From Sarcocystis neurona (Eukaryota > Apicomplexa > Conoidasida > Eucoccidiorida > Sarcocystidae), in NCBI GenBank assembly GCA_000727475.1, contig KL647292.1, forward strand, positions 1,267,186 to 1,331,185: 64,000 bases of DNA. The letters run 5' to 3'. A program made the position numbers and the translations under genes. This document shows positions 41,201 through 55,500 of this stretch, one piece after another (position 1 is the stretch's first letter; the number at the start of each line of letters is the position of its first letter). Below the pieces are notes generated by a model. The model did not search any database. It was given only the letters and a program-made list of their open reading frames with translations, and had not been told where the DNA came from.

Positions 41201-44200
41201 AGGAGGAACCGCAGGAGCAACCGCACCAGCCTTGGCAAGGGCGCAGGCTAAAGCAGCAGCAGCAGGTGCAGCGCAAGCAAGGGTCTCTCCAGGAGCTTGC
41301 CCAGCAGCAGGCGTGCGAATGCCAGCAGCAGCTGCAGCAGGGGAAGCAGGCGTAATAGCGGCAGCAGGAAGAGGAGATGCAGCAGCAACAACAGCGGAAG
41401 CAGAAGCAGCAACAGGAGGGGAAGGAGACGCAGCAGCCACATGGATGGAGGAGGACAGGCATGTTGCGATAGACCCGGACGGGCTGCAGCTGCAGCATGG
41501 GCTGGTCACTTTCCACTGCGTCTGTGCTGCAGCGTACAAAGTGAGAAATGCCAATAAATTATTATAAGCAACACTGCATGCCAACAGATATCTGTGTGTA
41601 CTAGTGAGAAGTGTCGGAAAATTACCATGTACAACATCGCGTGCCTGCAAGTATTTACCTCCATCGCGGATCACAACACACACACGCGCACAGACCAAAA
41701 GACGTGCATGTGAAATGTGCACGTTACACATATCCATGCATATACATGTGTGTGTGTATATAAATATATATATATGTATATATATATGTATATGTATATA
41801 TGATAGTGTTGCACTGGGCCTCAGCGCTGCACCTTGTACCTACAAAACGCATCGCTGTATATTAGATGTTGCCCTGCATATAATATGTATACGTAATCTA
41901 CAAAGGGATGTATACATGAAGATGGGATGTTACCGCCGCAAGGGAGCAGTAGACTATATAGAAGGGTACAGCAGCTGTGTAACGCGACTTGCTATTCGAC
42001 GCGGATAGAGTTATATATATATATATGTGGACGTGCATATGCCTGCATATATGCAGGTGGCCACAAATATATTAATATATATATGGATACATATTATACA
42101 TTTATACATTCTTTCGTCTATCTTGCTATATATGGCCGATACTTTAATGAGTGGTATCAGGCGTGTCTGCCGTTCTCCGCAAATACCTACACGTATATAT
42201 TTATGCGTGTTTTCGTATGTATATTGAGCACTCATACAGCCATCCATTTATATATCTTCGTATGCGCTTACACGTCTATACGTAAGTAACTACTTTTTAG
42301 TGGACACGTATATGGCTGCTCCTTTGATACCTATGTGTGTCTCTGTACACGTATATATTTATACACATGTACATACATCCACCTGGATCACCTATATACT
42401 ACATGTATATATATATATATATGTACGCGTCCTTGTGTCAGCCTGTCTGTCTATCTCTCCTTACACGTGTGTTAATGTATTTATCAGTGAAGAAGTTGAA
42501 GAAGTTGAAGTCATTGGATGTTGTCTCTTTTTCTTCCCGTCGGGCTGCATGAACAGACATATATGGAGCTGCTTCGATTTTTCAAAGCGGAGCTGCGCGC
42601 GCCTTCTGAACCCCTTGCAGCCCTGCAGCAATACTACCGGGAGAACGTCTTCCCTGCTGCAAGTACGCCTGCTGCTGCTTCTTCTGCCCCACACGCTACA
42701 TCTGCTGCAGCCGATGCCGCTGTTGAAGCAACAGCTACTGCCAGAGCGGCTGCTGTTGCTGCTGCAGCTGATACTTCTTCCGACAGATTTGCTGCAGAAG
42801 CAGCAAGTGACGCCAGGCAAAGAGCAGCAGCAGGTGCTGCTACGCGTGGATGTCTGCCTGCTGCTGCTGCCGCTGGGAAAGTCCCGGCTAGCACCGGTGG
42901 CAGGAGCGCCTCTGCTGCTGCTGTAGCAGGGAAGAAGAGAAGCAGAGATGCCGCTGCTGCCGTGATGGGTGGCTGCTGCTCAGTCGTTGGTGCTGCTCCG
43001 CTTCCTCGCCTCGCCGCGGCTACTGCTGCTGCTCCTGCCGTTGCTGCGGTGTGCGCCTCTGGTGCTCCTGCTGCTTGCAGAGCGAGAAACGCAGCTGCCT
43101 GCGCAGAGAAAGCAGCCGCAGGGGGAAGGACAGAAGCAGCAGCAGCAACAGGGAAGCTCGTGGATCGAACTAAGACAGAGGCAGAGGCAGCAGCAGCAGG
43201 GACACCGGAAGCGGTTGTAGCAGCAGGAGCGCAGACAAACAACGCACAAACGACAGCAGCAGAAGCTACGCCGCCCGCACCAGCCGCAGCAGCAGCAGCC
43301 AGCCCACCACATGCAGGAGCAGCAGCAGCACGAGTTAGACAGCCAGAATTTCTCGCTGCAACGGGAGCAGAAGATGAACAGGCACCAGCGTGGGCAGTCT
43401 GCGGCTTCCTTCCCCTTCGCCTCATCGTAACGCGCTATGATCTGGTGCTGCAGGAGCTCTCGCCTGCTGCAAAGGCGCAACTTTTCTCTCGGCCCTGCAA
43501 CAGCGACAGCAGTAGCAGTTGCAGCAGCTGCAGAGGAAGCGGTTGCAGCACCAGAGGAAGCAGTCGCAGCAGCAGAGGAAGCAGCTGCAGCAGCATAGGA
43601 AGCAGCTGCAGCAGCAAGAGAGGCAGCTGCAACGGAAGGATTACGAGCAGCAGCAGGAGAGGGAAAAGCAAAAGCGAAAGCAGCAGCAGGAGCAGCAACG
43701 GCCGCAGCAGGCTGAAGAGCAACGCCAGCAGCAGCCACAAGAGCAGCAGCAACAGGAGAAAGGGGCGAATGGAGAGACAGCTGTCCTCACGAAAGGACAG
43801 CAACAGCAGGTGCGGCAGCGGCGGGAACGGCAGCGGAAGACCGTCGTCGCTTTCCACAGCACCAGCAGGCAGCAGCAGCACCAACTGCCTGATGATGCGA
43901 AGGCGGGGGGACCGAGGAAAAAAGACAGCAGCATCCGCCTGCAGCAGCAGCGAAGATTCTGCGCCGCTCAAATACAAGCAGCAGCAACGCGCGCGCAACA
44001 CAAACGCGGGAGCACCACCAGCAGCAACACAAGCTGCAGCAGCAGCAACGGGGACTGCAAAAACAGCAGCAGGCGGGGCAACAACAGGTGCAGCAGGCGG
44101 ACGAACGGCAGCGACAGTGTCACCGGCTACAGCCACGGTCGCAGCACGCGGAGCACGCCCACGAGCAGCAACAGCTCCAACAACAGCAGCGGCAGCAACA

Positions 44201-44225
44201 GCAACAACAGCATCAGCAGCAAAAG

Positions 44226-44260
<35 letters not shown>

Positions 44261-44643
44261 ACAGCAGCAACAGCAACAGCAGAAGCAACAGCAGGAGCAG
44301 GGGAAGTGGGGGAGGGAGTGTTCGAATGGAAGGAAATTCGGACGGAGCTTGCAATTAACGCAGAGTTGGCGAAGCGTTTTGCTCTGCAGCTTCTTCCTCA
44401 AGTAAGTATGGCTCTGAACTTGTGTTTTCTATCTTTGAGATAGAATAATACCCACGTTTGTGGTCACGAATAGTTCTTCGTCTACTGCCTGCCCGAGAAC
44501 TCACACAGACATCCATCCCCTGCACGTTGCGTTCTACTCTTCGCAGCTGCTTCACTCACCGCAGTCCCAACATAAATCGATTCGTTTGTATACACATATA
44601 TATATATATATACACATATGTACATGCATATGTACTTATTTAC

Positions 44644-44675
<32 letters not shown>

Positions 44676-47600
44676 CTGTTTATATAAGTACATATGCATA
44701 CACATCCACATATACATATATATGCGTATATAGATATATATATGTAAATAGGTGTCTATGCATACAGATCCATATATATACATATATATATATATATGTA
44801 TACATAAGTATACAGACGTATACATGTAATATCGATTCGTCTGTAAACATCTATATATATATATGTATATGTAAATAAGTACATATGCATACATATACAT
44901 ATATATATATATACATTTATATAAATATACACACTTACACACACATATATTTATATGCCGTGGCACACAGTATTCATAGCATGTGACTCACCGCAGCAGC
45001 CCCAATATACACAAATGCGTATATATATATATATATGTACACTCATACGCATATTTGTATGAGAGTGATGTACGAGCATATAGAGAAGAGACCGTCATGG
45101 TAGCGTCTACGAAGGACAAGCAGCCTGCAGTGGGAAATTGGCGTCGCATCTTCGAATGGCAGCAGCAGCAGCAGGAGGACGGAGCGCTGCAGCAGGAAAG
45201 TCAAGGGAAGATGCTTTCACAGAAACGCAAGGGCAGCTGCTTCAGCACATAGTGGCAAATACACATATATATTCAGCCAGCTTAGCATCTTCAATAGAAT
45301 TCTGCCTGTCTCCAGCACACTACATATACATATACATTAATATTCATATACATATATTTATGTGTGTCTACATATATATGTATGGATGTGTATACAGCAG
45401 ATCTGCGGTGAGACATTACTACATTTGATACTACAGTACCAGTGGAAGTGTGGAGTTTGTATTTGTCCGCGTCTCTCATATATGTGTGCAGCTGCATGCG
45501 TACAGATGTGTATATATACAGGTACCCAATAAGGTCACACGTGTGGGCCTGTATGTGTATCTATATCCGCGTGAATATCTATACATATGTATCTGTTTGT
45601 ATCTGTGCATGTTTACAAATAAATACGCATATGTGTCTACACGCGCATACGTATATACATGAATATGAACACACGTATATGGTAGCTGTGTCTCTCTATA
45701 TGCGCGCATGAAAATACGTGTGTATATCTATACGTGAGTGTGTACGCACCCGTAAAAGCCCACGTTTATAATAGGTGCGAAACGTACGTGGAGGTCGTAA
45801 TAGAAGTAGGCGTACCTGGTGAGTAGAAGCTGTTGAAGCGTGAGGAAGTGAAGCAGTCGCTCCGCTGATTTCCTTCAGCAGCAGCAGCAGCGTGACGACA
45901 GCAGCCACCCCGTAGCCACTGCTGTGGTGCGCGCCCCACGCCTCTTCTGTCGCTTTGCACCCGGTGCTACGGAGGCTTCACACTGCCTTCACAGAGACAG
46001 ACGAGAAAGTCGACAGACACATACATCGATACGCATATACATATATATATATATATATGTATATATGTATCCATTTATATGTGTGTGTGTGTGCTACATA
46101 TATGTGTTCGCATATGTAGACGTATATGTCTACGTGTACATCCGCGTATATGTCTGCGACTGGAGAGGAGCCGCTGGCGTTGCTACTGCAGCTACTGTTG
46201 CTGCTGCTGCTGCCGCGCTGCTCCTGCTGCTGCAGTCGGCGACGTGCGGAATTTTTGCGGCGCTTCGGTTGGGCGCGCCGCTGCCGAGCCGCTGGTCCCC
46301 GTGGAGAGACGTTTCGCAGGGGAAGGAGAAAATTCCCATCCCTGCGGTGAACCAAGTGGACTTTTCGCTTCCTCCGACTGACTTCTCGTAGGCGGAGAAG
46401 TCTTCAAGCGAAACACAAAAAAAGTAGACACGTTGACCACGCGCCGCCTGCCTCTGCGCGGCCGTCTGCAAAGCGCGACTGTTATATGCGTCCTCTCTGC
46501 ACCTGCGCAGAGCGAGAAGAAAAGTAGAGAAACGGAGGTTTTCTGTCTTACGTGTGGACATGCATACACGTCTATATATTTGTTCAGAGAAAAGGAGATG
46601 TTCTCCCATGTGCGTATATATTCATATATGTGTGCTTAGAAATTCTTCTAAAATGTCATCTCTATGGCGCACATATATACATATATATTTATATTTCTAC
46701 GAAGAAACAAAGATCTTCTCCCCTACATATATACATATGTATATATATGTATTCAGGGATTTCTTATTGCATCACATTTACTGCATGCATATATATATAT
46801 ATATTTGTGCAGAGAAACGAAGACCGTCCACCCTACATATGCATATACACATATATATATATATGTTAGGGAGTTTTTTGATATGATATCTCTATTGCGC
46901 GCGTATATATGTGTGTATATATTTGTGCAGGGAAACAAAGATTTGGTGCTCTCTCTCTATGTAGATATATATATATATATATATGTGTACATACATATTT
47001 ACATATATATATATATATGTATGTGTATTCAGGAATTTTCTACGGTGTCACATCTATTGCATGCATAAATATATATATATATATATATGTTTATCTGTAG
47101 TACGTTCACGCCAATATCCTTTTGTGCGTAATATCTGTGCACATGTACAAATACGTATGTACATGTTTATATATATGTAATACCATATATTCACATCCAT
47201 ATATCAATCTATGTATACCTGTATATATGTATGGATTCGGGTAGATTGCTGTTGACTATCTTTCTCCTTTTGGCCTGACTTTGACGGAAGCCACGAAGCA
47301 GCGAGCTGCTTCTCTTCTTCTCGGCGAAATATCTCTGCGTTGCCGAGCCATAAATAACACCCACGTCTGCGCTGCGTGGTGGCTGTGCCGGGTAGGACTC
47401 TTACGTACGTGCATCAAAAGACTGACTTTTCTTCTCGATTCGATCACCCTCTGCAGCGAAGGTGAATAAATATATAAACACCTGCAGCTGCCTCTGCCAT
47501 GTTCTCGGCCCTCCCTGGAGACTACTACGAAGATACCTGTGCGAACGCATATGTGTAGGTGTGTATATATGTGCCCGATTTTCTGGCGACGCAACTTTTC

Positions 47601-50600
47601 ATCGCAGCAGGACACACACATTCACGCACGTAGACACTTCTCTTCTTATATATTTATAGATACACATAGGGTGGGACAAGTCTGAATATATACATATGTG
47701 TATTTGCAGAAGATCATGTGAGAGAGTTGCACAGGAGAGAAAGCGAGCGAGACAGAGGCGCCTGCAGATTCGTAAATTACGGAAGGAAGAGGGTGGGGTT
47801 TACTCGCTTTCCTCTTTTTGTCTTCCTCCGAGGGCAGTCTGTGGGCTTCAGCTGTCGCTTCTCCATGAAACGGAAATGGAAAGCCATTGCAAGAAACGGC
47901 CCCTTCTACAAACGCATTTCTCGCTACACGCGATCCACATCTCTTTCTGTATCCTATACATGTATGTACATACATATCTATGTGAACTGATGTGTACGTA
48001 TATATATACAGTCGAAGAAAAAAAAACTGTGTTTAGATACACTCACAAATACGTACATATATTCATGTGTAAGAGTAGATGCACGAATGTACGCGTATAC
48101 ATATATATATATATATATAAATGTACCTGCTCCGGTTGCTGCTGCTGTTGTAACAACAGCAGCTGTTGTAGATATATATATATAAATATATATATCTGTA
48201 TATCCATGCGTTTACCTATCTGTCTATTTGTCGCTCTCTATATATACGTATATATAAGAGTAGTTGCCTGGAAATACACGTGTATATATACATATATATA
48301 TATATATATCCATCTACCTATATATATATATCTATCTATATATACATAAGTGTACCTGCTACGGTTTCTGCCGTTGCTGCAGCAGCAGCAGTTGTATATA
48401 TATATACATATATATATACATGTATATTTGCGTGTCTACCTGTCTACCTATCTGTCTGTCTCTCACTATATGTATATACAGCAACACCCGACGCTGTTGC
48501 TGTTGTTGGTGTTGATGTTGCTGTTACTGCTGTTCTTCTTGTTGCTGCAAAGTCTTCTGCGTGTCTTGCAGCTGCTGTTGCGCACGGTCTCGAATTTGCT
48601 GTCTCTATTGTTCCTGCCGCCCGTCGTGCTGCCGGTGTCTCGGCTCCTATTTCCCTCACTTCTTGCCGCTTTTGCTGTTGCTGTGCTGCCGTTGCTGCTG
48701 CTACTTCCCTTATTCCCGCTGCTGTTGCTGCTGCCGCTCTGCTTTTTCCTGCTGCTGTTGCTGCTGCGACTGGCCTTCTTCCCGCTGCTGCTGCTGTTGC
48801 GCTGTGCGACACACTTGGGCGGTGCTGCAGGTATCAGCTGCGGAACGTAGTATTTTCTCGACTGCCCCGTTTTTCGATGTTGTCGCTATGTGCCGGCTGC
48901 GTGCCCAAGTCTGTGGACACGGCCTCTTGGAAATCTGTGTAAGACCGCGAAAAAGGTTTTCTTTTCCGTCTTCCTCCCTTTTTTCTTCTCCCTCTTCGTC
49001 TTGCTCTTCTTCTTGTCTTTGTCTTCTCTTCTGCTTTGCTGGGTGCGGCTCTCTCTTTGGTGAATATGCATGTCACTTGGGGACGGTCTACCCCTGTGCC
49101 GGTCCTCCGCTTCATGCCTGTACACTTTTATACGTGAATCTCTCTGTGCGCCGGAAGCCACACAGGCCGCAGGGGTCTGCTGCTGCTGTATATCTCCTGC
49201 TATCGATCCCCTGCTCTCCATCTGCTGGAGTGCTGCTGCCGTATATCTCCTGCTATTAATCTCCTGCTCTCCATCTGCTGGAGTGCTGCTGCTGTATATC
49301 TCCTGCTATCGATCTCCTGCTCTCCATCTACTGGAGTGCTGCTGGTGTATATCTCCTGCTATTAATCTCCTGCTCTCCATCTGCTGGAGTGCTGCTGCTG
49401 TATATCTCCTGCTATCAATCTCCTGCTCTCCATCTGCTGGTGTCCACGTGCTGGTCACCACCTCCTGCTCTCCACCGCTGCTCACCACCTGCTGCTCTCA
49501 GCCTGCCGCTCTCCAGTGCTGCTGTATTTATGTACGTGCTTTCTTATTCTCAGCAGCACTGCTCTCCGGACGCTGCTGCGCTGGGTTAGTAGGGCACTTC
49601 TGTCCTACTTTTTATCTACCTGCATAAACCCACGTCCGGGTATATATTCGTGCAACGCGACGCCTCTCTGTGGCAATCAATATAGCAGTCAACTTCCAAC
49701 CTGCAGCTGTAATATATATGTATATATGTTATACTTGTGAGTACATATAAGTAGACGTCTCTATCTGGTCGTGTGTGTTATGTATGTATATAAGTGTCTA
49801 TTTGTGTATGTACGTAGGTATACGTACGTGTACATATATTTTTTAATACGTGTGGATACATATTTGTCTGTGTGTGTCTCCATGGATGGATATAAACGTT
49901 TTTACATGTATACATCTATAAATACATGTATATTTATATGTATGTGAATGCGTGTATATATATACACAGGCGTGTGCGCATATATATGTGTATGCGTAGA
50001 TATATAATGTACAGATGTATCTATATGTATATACCTGTGTATATCTACGTGCATAGGTATTCAAATTTACGCATGCGTATGTATGTATGTACGTAAATGC
50101 ATGCATGTATATGGATATGTATATATATGTATATGTAAATGTGTGCACGCGTATTTATATGTATGTCTACCCGTATATGAATGTATGCACCTGTACGTAT
50201 ACGTATGTGTATATGTATATGTATATGCGTATGGGTGTCCCCGTCTCTATGTGTGTGCCGGGCCGAATATCGTCGAGTACGTCCTTTCTTTGCTGGCGAC
50301 GCTTCAAACTTTCTTCCTCCCCCTTCTTCTTCTTTCTTTGCTGCTGTGTTTTCTGTTAGAAAAATTGCGCGCTACACGAGAGGACTGCAGGACCCGACGT
50401 CAGGACGCATCTACTGCGCGGGCAGCAACTTGCGTTTCATTCACCAAACAAAAACTCGCGCCGCATGCACTTCTTCCTGTCTCTGTGACAAAAATTGCTG
50501 CACTAATACGTACGTCCATCCACGTCTGCTAATACACACCCATAAACATACATCCACATATATGTATGTTTATATTTACTTTCTATGTCTATCTATCTAC

Positions 50601-52543
50601 CTGTGTATACTAATACATATATGTATATATGCATGTGTTATGTGAATCTTCTTCCCTCCACATCGTCCCTGTCTTCAAGTTCACGAGTAAAAATAACAGA
50701 CACACACACACGCATGTACATATATATATATATATATATGTTATTATCTACGTATCTATTTGTACGTATTTATAGGTATTTGTACAGATCTCTCTCTACC
50801 AGTCTTTCAATACAAATGTGTGCCATTCTAAATCTATCTTTACCTACGTCTCTTGGTGCAACTATATTATATCTAAACAGTTCCACGCTCTTATCTATCT
50901 CTCTCTCTATATATATATACATATATATATGTATATAAATGTATGTATATCTACGTGAATCTGTATCTAGACAACCATATGCATATATGTGCATCTCTCT
51001 TTGTTCCTAGCTCTCTGTCTCATTTTCTCTCTCTGTCTCTCTCTATATATATGTATGTATTACATATATATGTACGTGTATCTGTATCTAGCCAATACTA
51101 CACATATCCATATATATACATACGTCTCTCTTTATTTCTATGTATGTGTCAGTGTACACGTGTATCTAAATCTTCCCACATTCCTGTGTCAAATTATATG
51201 TATGTAGACACATATATGTATATATATATATATGTACGTGTACCTATGTGTAGCCATCACTACATATATACACGTGTATACATATATATATATATGTATC
51301 TCTGTGTTTTTGACGGATATCTATATATGTGTATACATATATGTGTATTTCTCTGTGTTTTTAACGGCGTGCAAATCTGTTTCTCACTTTGTCTCTTTCT
51401 AGGAAGATATGTTTGCATGCGTAGCACCTCTGGGCCTACATCTGAACAACAAGAGTAGACGAAGTGACAACTTTGATTGCCTGGTACGTAAATGCATGCA
51501 CAGAGGTGTCTCCTCTTCGAAGGAGAGGAGCAGTCTTCCCCCATCAGATTCTTCTTTTAGCTGCGCCCGCGCCTGACACAAAAATATCTATATGAGTGTA
51601 AATATGTATAGAAAGATAGGTGCTAACATAGAAACACATACATCTACATATATTTGTACATGTGTTTGCGTAGTCTGCGGGCACCTCATCGTGTATTCCA
51701 CCACACGTATAGAGATATACATGGATATAGGAATACACATATATATATATATATGTGTGAATGTGTGTGTATATATGTATGTATATATATGTATATATAT
51801 GAGGGGTGTTTGTGTAAGTATGTATATATATGTATGAGATGTTCGTATGTATTTTCATGAGATATTTGTGAATACGTATATGAAGTGTTTGTATGTATAT
51901 GTGTGAGATGTATGTAGGTATATATATGTATATATGTATATATGTGTATATATATATGAGGTGTGTTTGTATATATATACGTAAACGGGAAAGACAGAGA
52001 AGTACGCATATATACATATATGTATATATATATATATATGACACATGTTTGTATAGGTATGTATATATATTTATGGGATGTTTGGGAATGCATCCATGCG
52101 TGCCTTACATACGCATGCATGCGGCTTGAAAAAGAGAATTGAACCGGGCAGTTGCGGGCTGCCTGCAGTCACAAGTTGGATATCTGTTGCTCTCGTTTTT
52201 ATAGTCCTGTCTCCAGTAGAAGAGACGGCGGGACAACACGCATTTCTGTGTCTCATCTCTGGCGAAACCGCGGTCTACGCTTGCCACTACACATATGCTC
52301 CCCCCTCTATATCAAGCTATGTACTGCGTATTTGTATATAGATGACTCGTTGGTGTATGCACATATATGCATGTATTTCTCCGTGTATACGTATATATAT
52401 GCAGAGAGGGAAAAAGAGAGAGAGGGAACTACAAATATATATAATGCCACTAAATGCGGGCGCACCCGCGCACACGGAAGTATATATTCCGTGTTTGTGT
52501 GTACATAAGGGTACCTGTACACGCATATATCTGTGCATACATC

Positions 52544-52574
<31 letters not shown>

Positions 52575-55500
52575 GTAGATAGATAGATAGGTACTTGGGG
52601 AGATATATAGATAGATAGATATGTACATATGAATATATATATATTTATATATAGATAGATACATATTGCTGCTGTATGTATACGCACACACAAACGGGAG
52701 TACGTACCACGTGTTTGTACGTATTGGTGCGTGTAGGTGTACGCATGCATGTATCTCTGCATATATATATATGTATATATACATGCATATATATATATAT
52801 ATGGAGAGAGAGCGAGAGAAAGAGAGATATATGAGTGTAGGTGTATAGGAGGACGTGTGCGGGTTGTTTCACGTGGTGCGTGGTGGCTGGGCAGCGGAGG
52901 CGAGCGCAAATCCTGCCGTCCATTTTTTGCAGCCGCGGCTCTGCACCCCGGGCACCACCGTGTGTGGGCGCAGCGACTTCCCTCGCCTGCGTCCTTCGCC
53001 GCAAGTGCGGAGCGAAGAACGGCTGCTGCTGCTGCCAAGAGTTCTGCAGATGTATAGACACGTGTATCAATTTCTTTGTGAGCTTGTACGTCTATCGACT
53101 TCTCTGTGTGTATCTTTCTCTTCCCATATGTATATGCATGCACATGTATAAATATATATGTGTGTACGTGTAGAGAGATATAGCTGCTGCGCATACCTCC
53201 GCACAAGTATACTTGTATATCTTTTTTTCTTTGTGGAGTTCCAGGTCAACCAGCCCCTCTGTATATATCTCTTTATCCGTATACACATATATATACACAT
53301 GTATACATATCGCTGCTGCGCCCACCTGCTCACAAGTAGATATGTATGTGTTTATTTCTTTGTGGACTTCTACGTCAGCGGACGTCTCTCTTTACATATA
53401 TATATATATGTCTATGTATGGGTGCTGTTCAGACTCCCACACATGTCTGCAAATGTGTATTGTTTCTTTCGGAATTCTCTCTCCATGCGGACCTCTGGAT
53501 GTATCTCTCTCTGTGCTCGCCTCTATTCGTGTATATATTCAGGGAGGGTGGCAAGACAAGACACACAAACATACAAATATATATACGTATAAATGCCTCT
53601 GAACATATTCCATATATATTGTGTGCACTCACATATGTGTGTGAGTTCAATCTACCATATTCTCTGTCCCCCTATCCATATATCCATTCGAACACGAATT
53701 ACAAGCTTGTTTATATCTATCTATCTACCCGTATATACACATATATATATATGTATGCGTATCAGTCCTTCCATGTAAGTGAGGAGGAGGCATTGCTTCT
53801 GCGATTGCGCGGGTGTCACGTTTTCCAAATGTACTTGCTCTCCGTGGCTGCGACTTCTCCCCCCGTACATTTCTTGAAGTATGACCGTTTCCGTCGCTGT
53901 CTCTCTACCAGTCCAGCGACTCTTTTGATCTTCCTGTTCAACGCCGTCTTCGTCTCTCTCTGTCTGCGTCACTCCGTCTCCGTCTCCATCGCCGTCTCTC
54001 CCTCTGTCTCTGCCTGTGTAACTCTCTCAACATATATGTCCACCTGCCTGTGTCTCTGTCTCCGTCTCTGCCCCTGTCTCTCTCTCTCTTTCTCTCTGTG
54101 TACCTCTTCCACCATCTGTGTCTACCTGCCTGCCTCTGTCTCTGCCCCTCTCTCTGTCTCTTCCTGTGTGTAACTCTCTCAACATATATGTCTGCCTGTC
54201 TCTGTCTCCGTCTCTGTCTCCGTCTCTGTCCCTGCCCCGTCTCTCTCTCTGTCTGCCTCTGTGACTCTCTCTACATATATGTCTACCTGTCTACGTGTCT
54301 CTGTCTGCATCTCCGTCTCTGCCCCGTCTCTGTCTCTCTCTGTGTGTGTAACTCTTCCACGTCTACCTGTCTGTGTCTCTGTCTCCGTCTCTCTCTCTCT
54401 CTTCCTCCGCCGGCCTGTCTCCCTGTCTCTCTCTCTGTCTCAACTTTTTCCTCCCCCCTATATTTCTCTCTCACTCTGTGTCTCTCTATCGGTTTCTCTC
54501 TTCGACTTCCTCTTTCGCTCCACCTTTTCCTCCCCATATTTCTCCTTGCCTTTCTCTCTCCGTCTTCGCCTGCATAAGAATGCATACAGGTAGACAACTG
54601 CTAACACTCGGCTCTATGGCTGAGTACGTACCTATACATACTTGTATATTTTTGTATAGATACGCTTGTCTACATATGCTCAATATGTATATATAGGAAG
54701 TTATCCGAACACGTGTACCTATACATACTTGCAGCAATGCACTGCATGCCTTCCTGTTGCCTGGGGCTCCTTGTCGATTGCGCCTCACGTCCCTTTGCGT
54801 ATGCAAGCGCGCGACTTCGTGTATTTCTGTCGTCTGCTTGTCTTCGTTTTCTTCTCGCTTGAGCTTCCTTGCTTCCGCATCTTCATCCTGCTGCTGCTGC
54901 TTCTGTGCGCTTCCGTTCGCTTCCGGTGACGTGTGTCTTGTTCTTTTCTTCCCACTGCTGCTGCTTCTGCTCTCTCCTCTCTGTCCTTGGCCTTCCTCTC
55001 TTGCTTTCCTGCGTTGCTTACGAAGTTACCCGGAAGATTTGCAGTACCCGGTACTGCTGGCGAAGACGCGCGCCGCCGGCTGGGAGCTCCGGACCCGGGT
55101 ACGCCCTTCGACTGCATGCCTTCTCTCTTTTCTCTTTGTACGAAAGCCACAGAACTAGGGACGTCTTCAAGGCAGTAGGACAGAAGAGCTGCACGTGCGT
55201 TGTTGCTGCAGAAACAGAGAAGAGGAAGGGAAGGGGAGGACGAGAAGGAGAGAAAGAGAAGAAAGCAGCAGACTGGAAGGGACGCTGGTCTGTGCTGATC
55301 TTTGTGTACTCACGCATGCGTACATCTGTGTGGCTCGAAAGAAAATCAGAAGACCGAAATATGTGGACACACTGAGAGAGGAAGGAAGAGACAGAAGTGC
55401 AACAAACACACAAACATTTGCACGCGTATGTGAGTATATACATATGTATATATATGTATATATGGAAATATGTATACATATGCATTTACATATATATATA

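Noticed and set aside
45125..45250. Possible small exon with WRRIFEW and a Gln run
   Set aside because: No phase-0 donor follows, and exon 10 joins exon 11 directly in phase 0. It remains possible as part of an alternative transcript.
51402..51485. Short plus-strand segment with a good acceptor and a GTACGT donor, considered as an extra exon
   Set aside because: It does not keep phase between exon 13 and exon 14, and the pre-SET to SET spacing is already correct without it.
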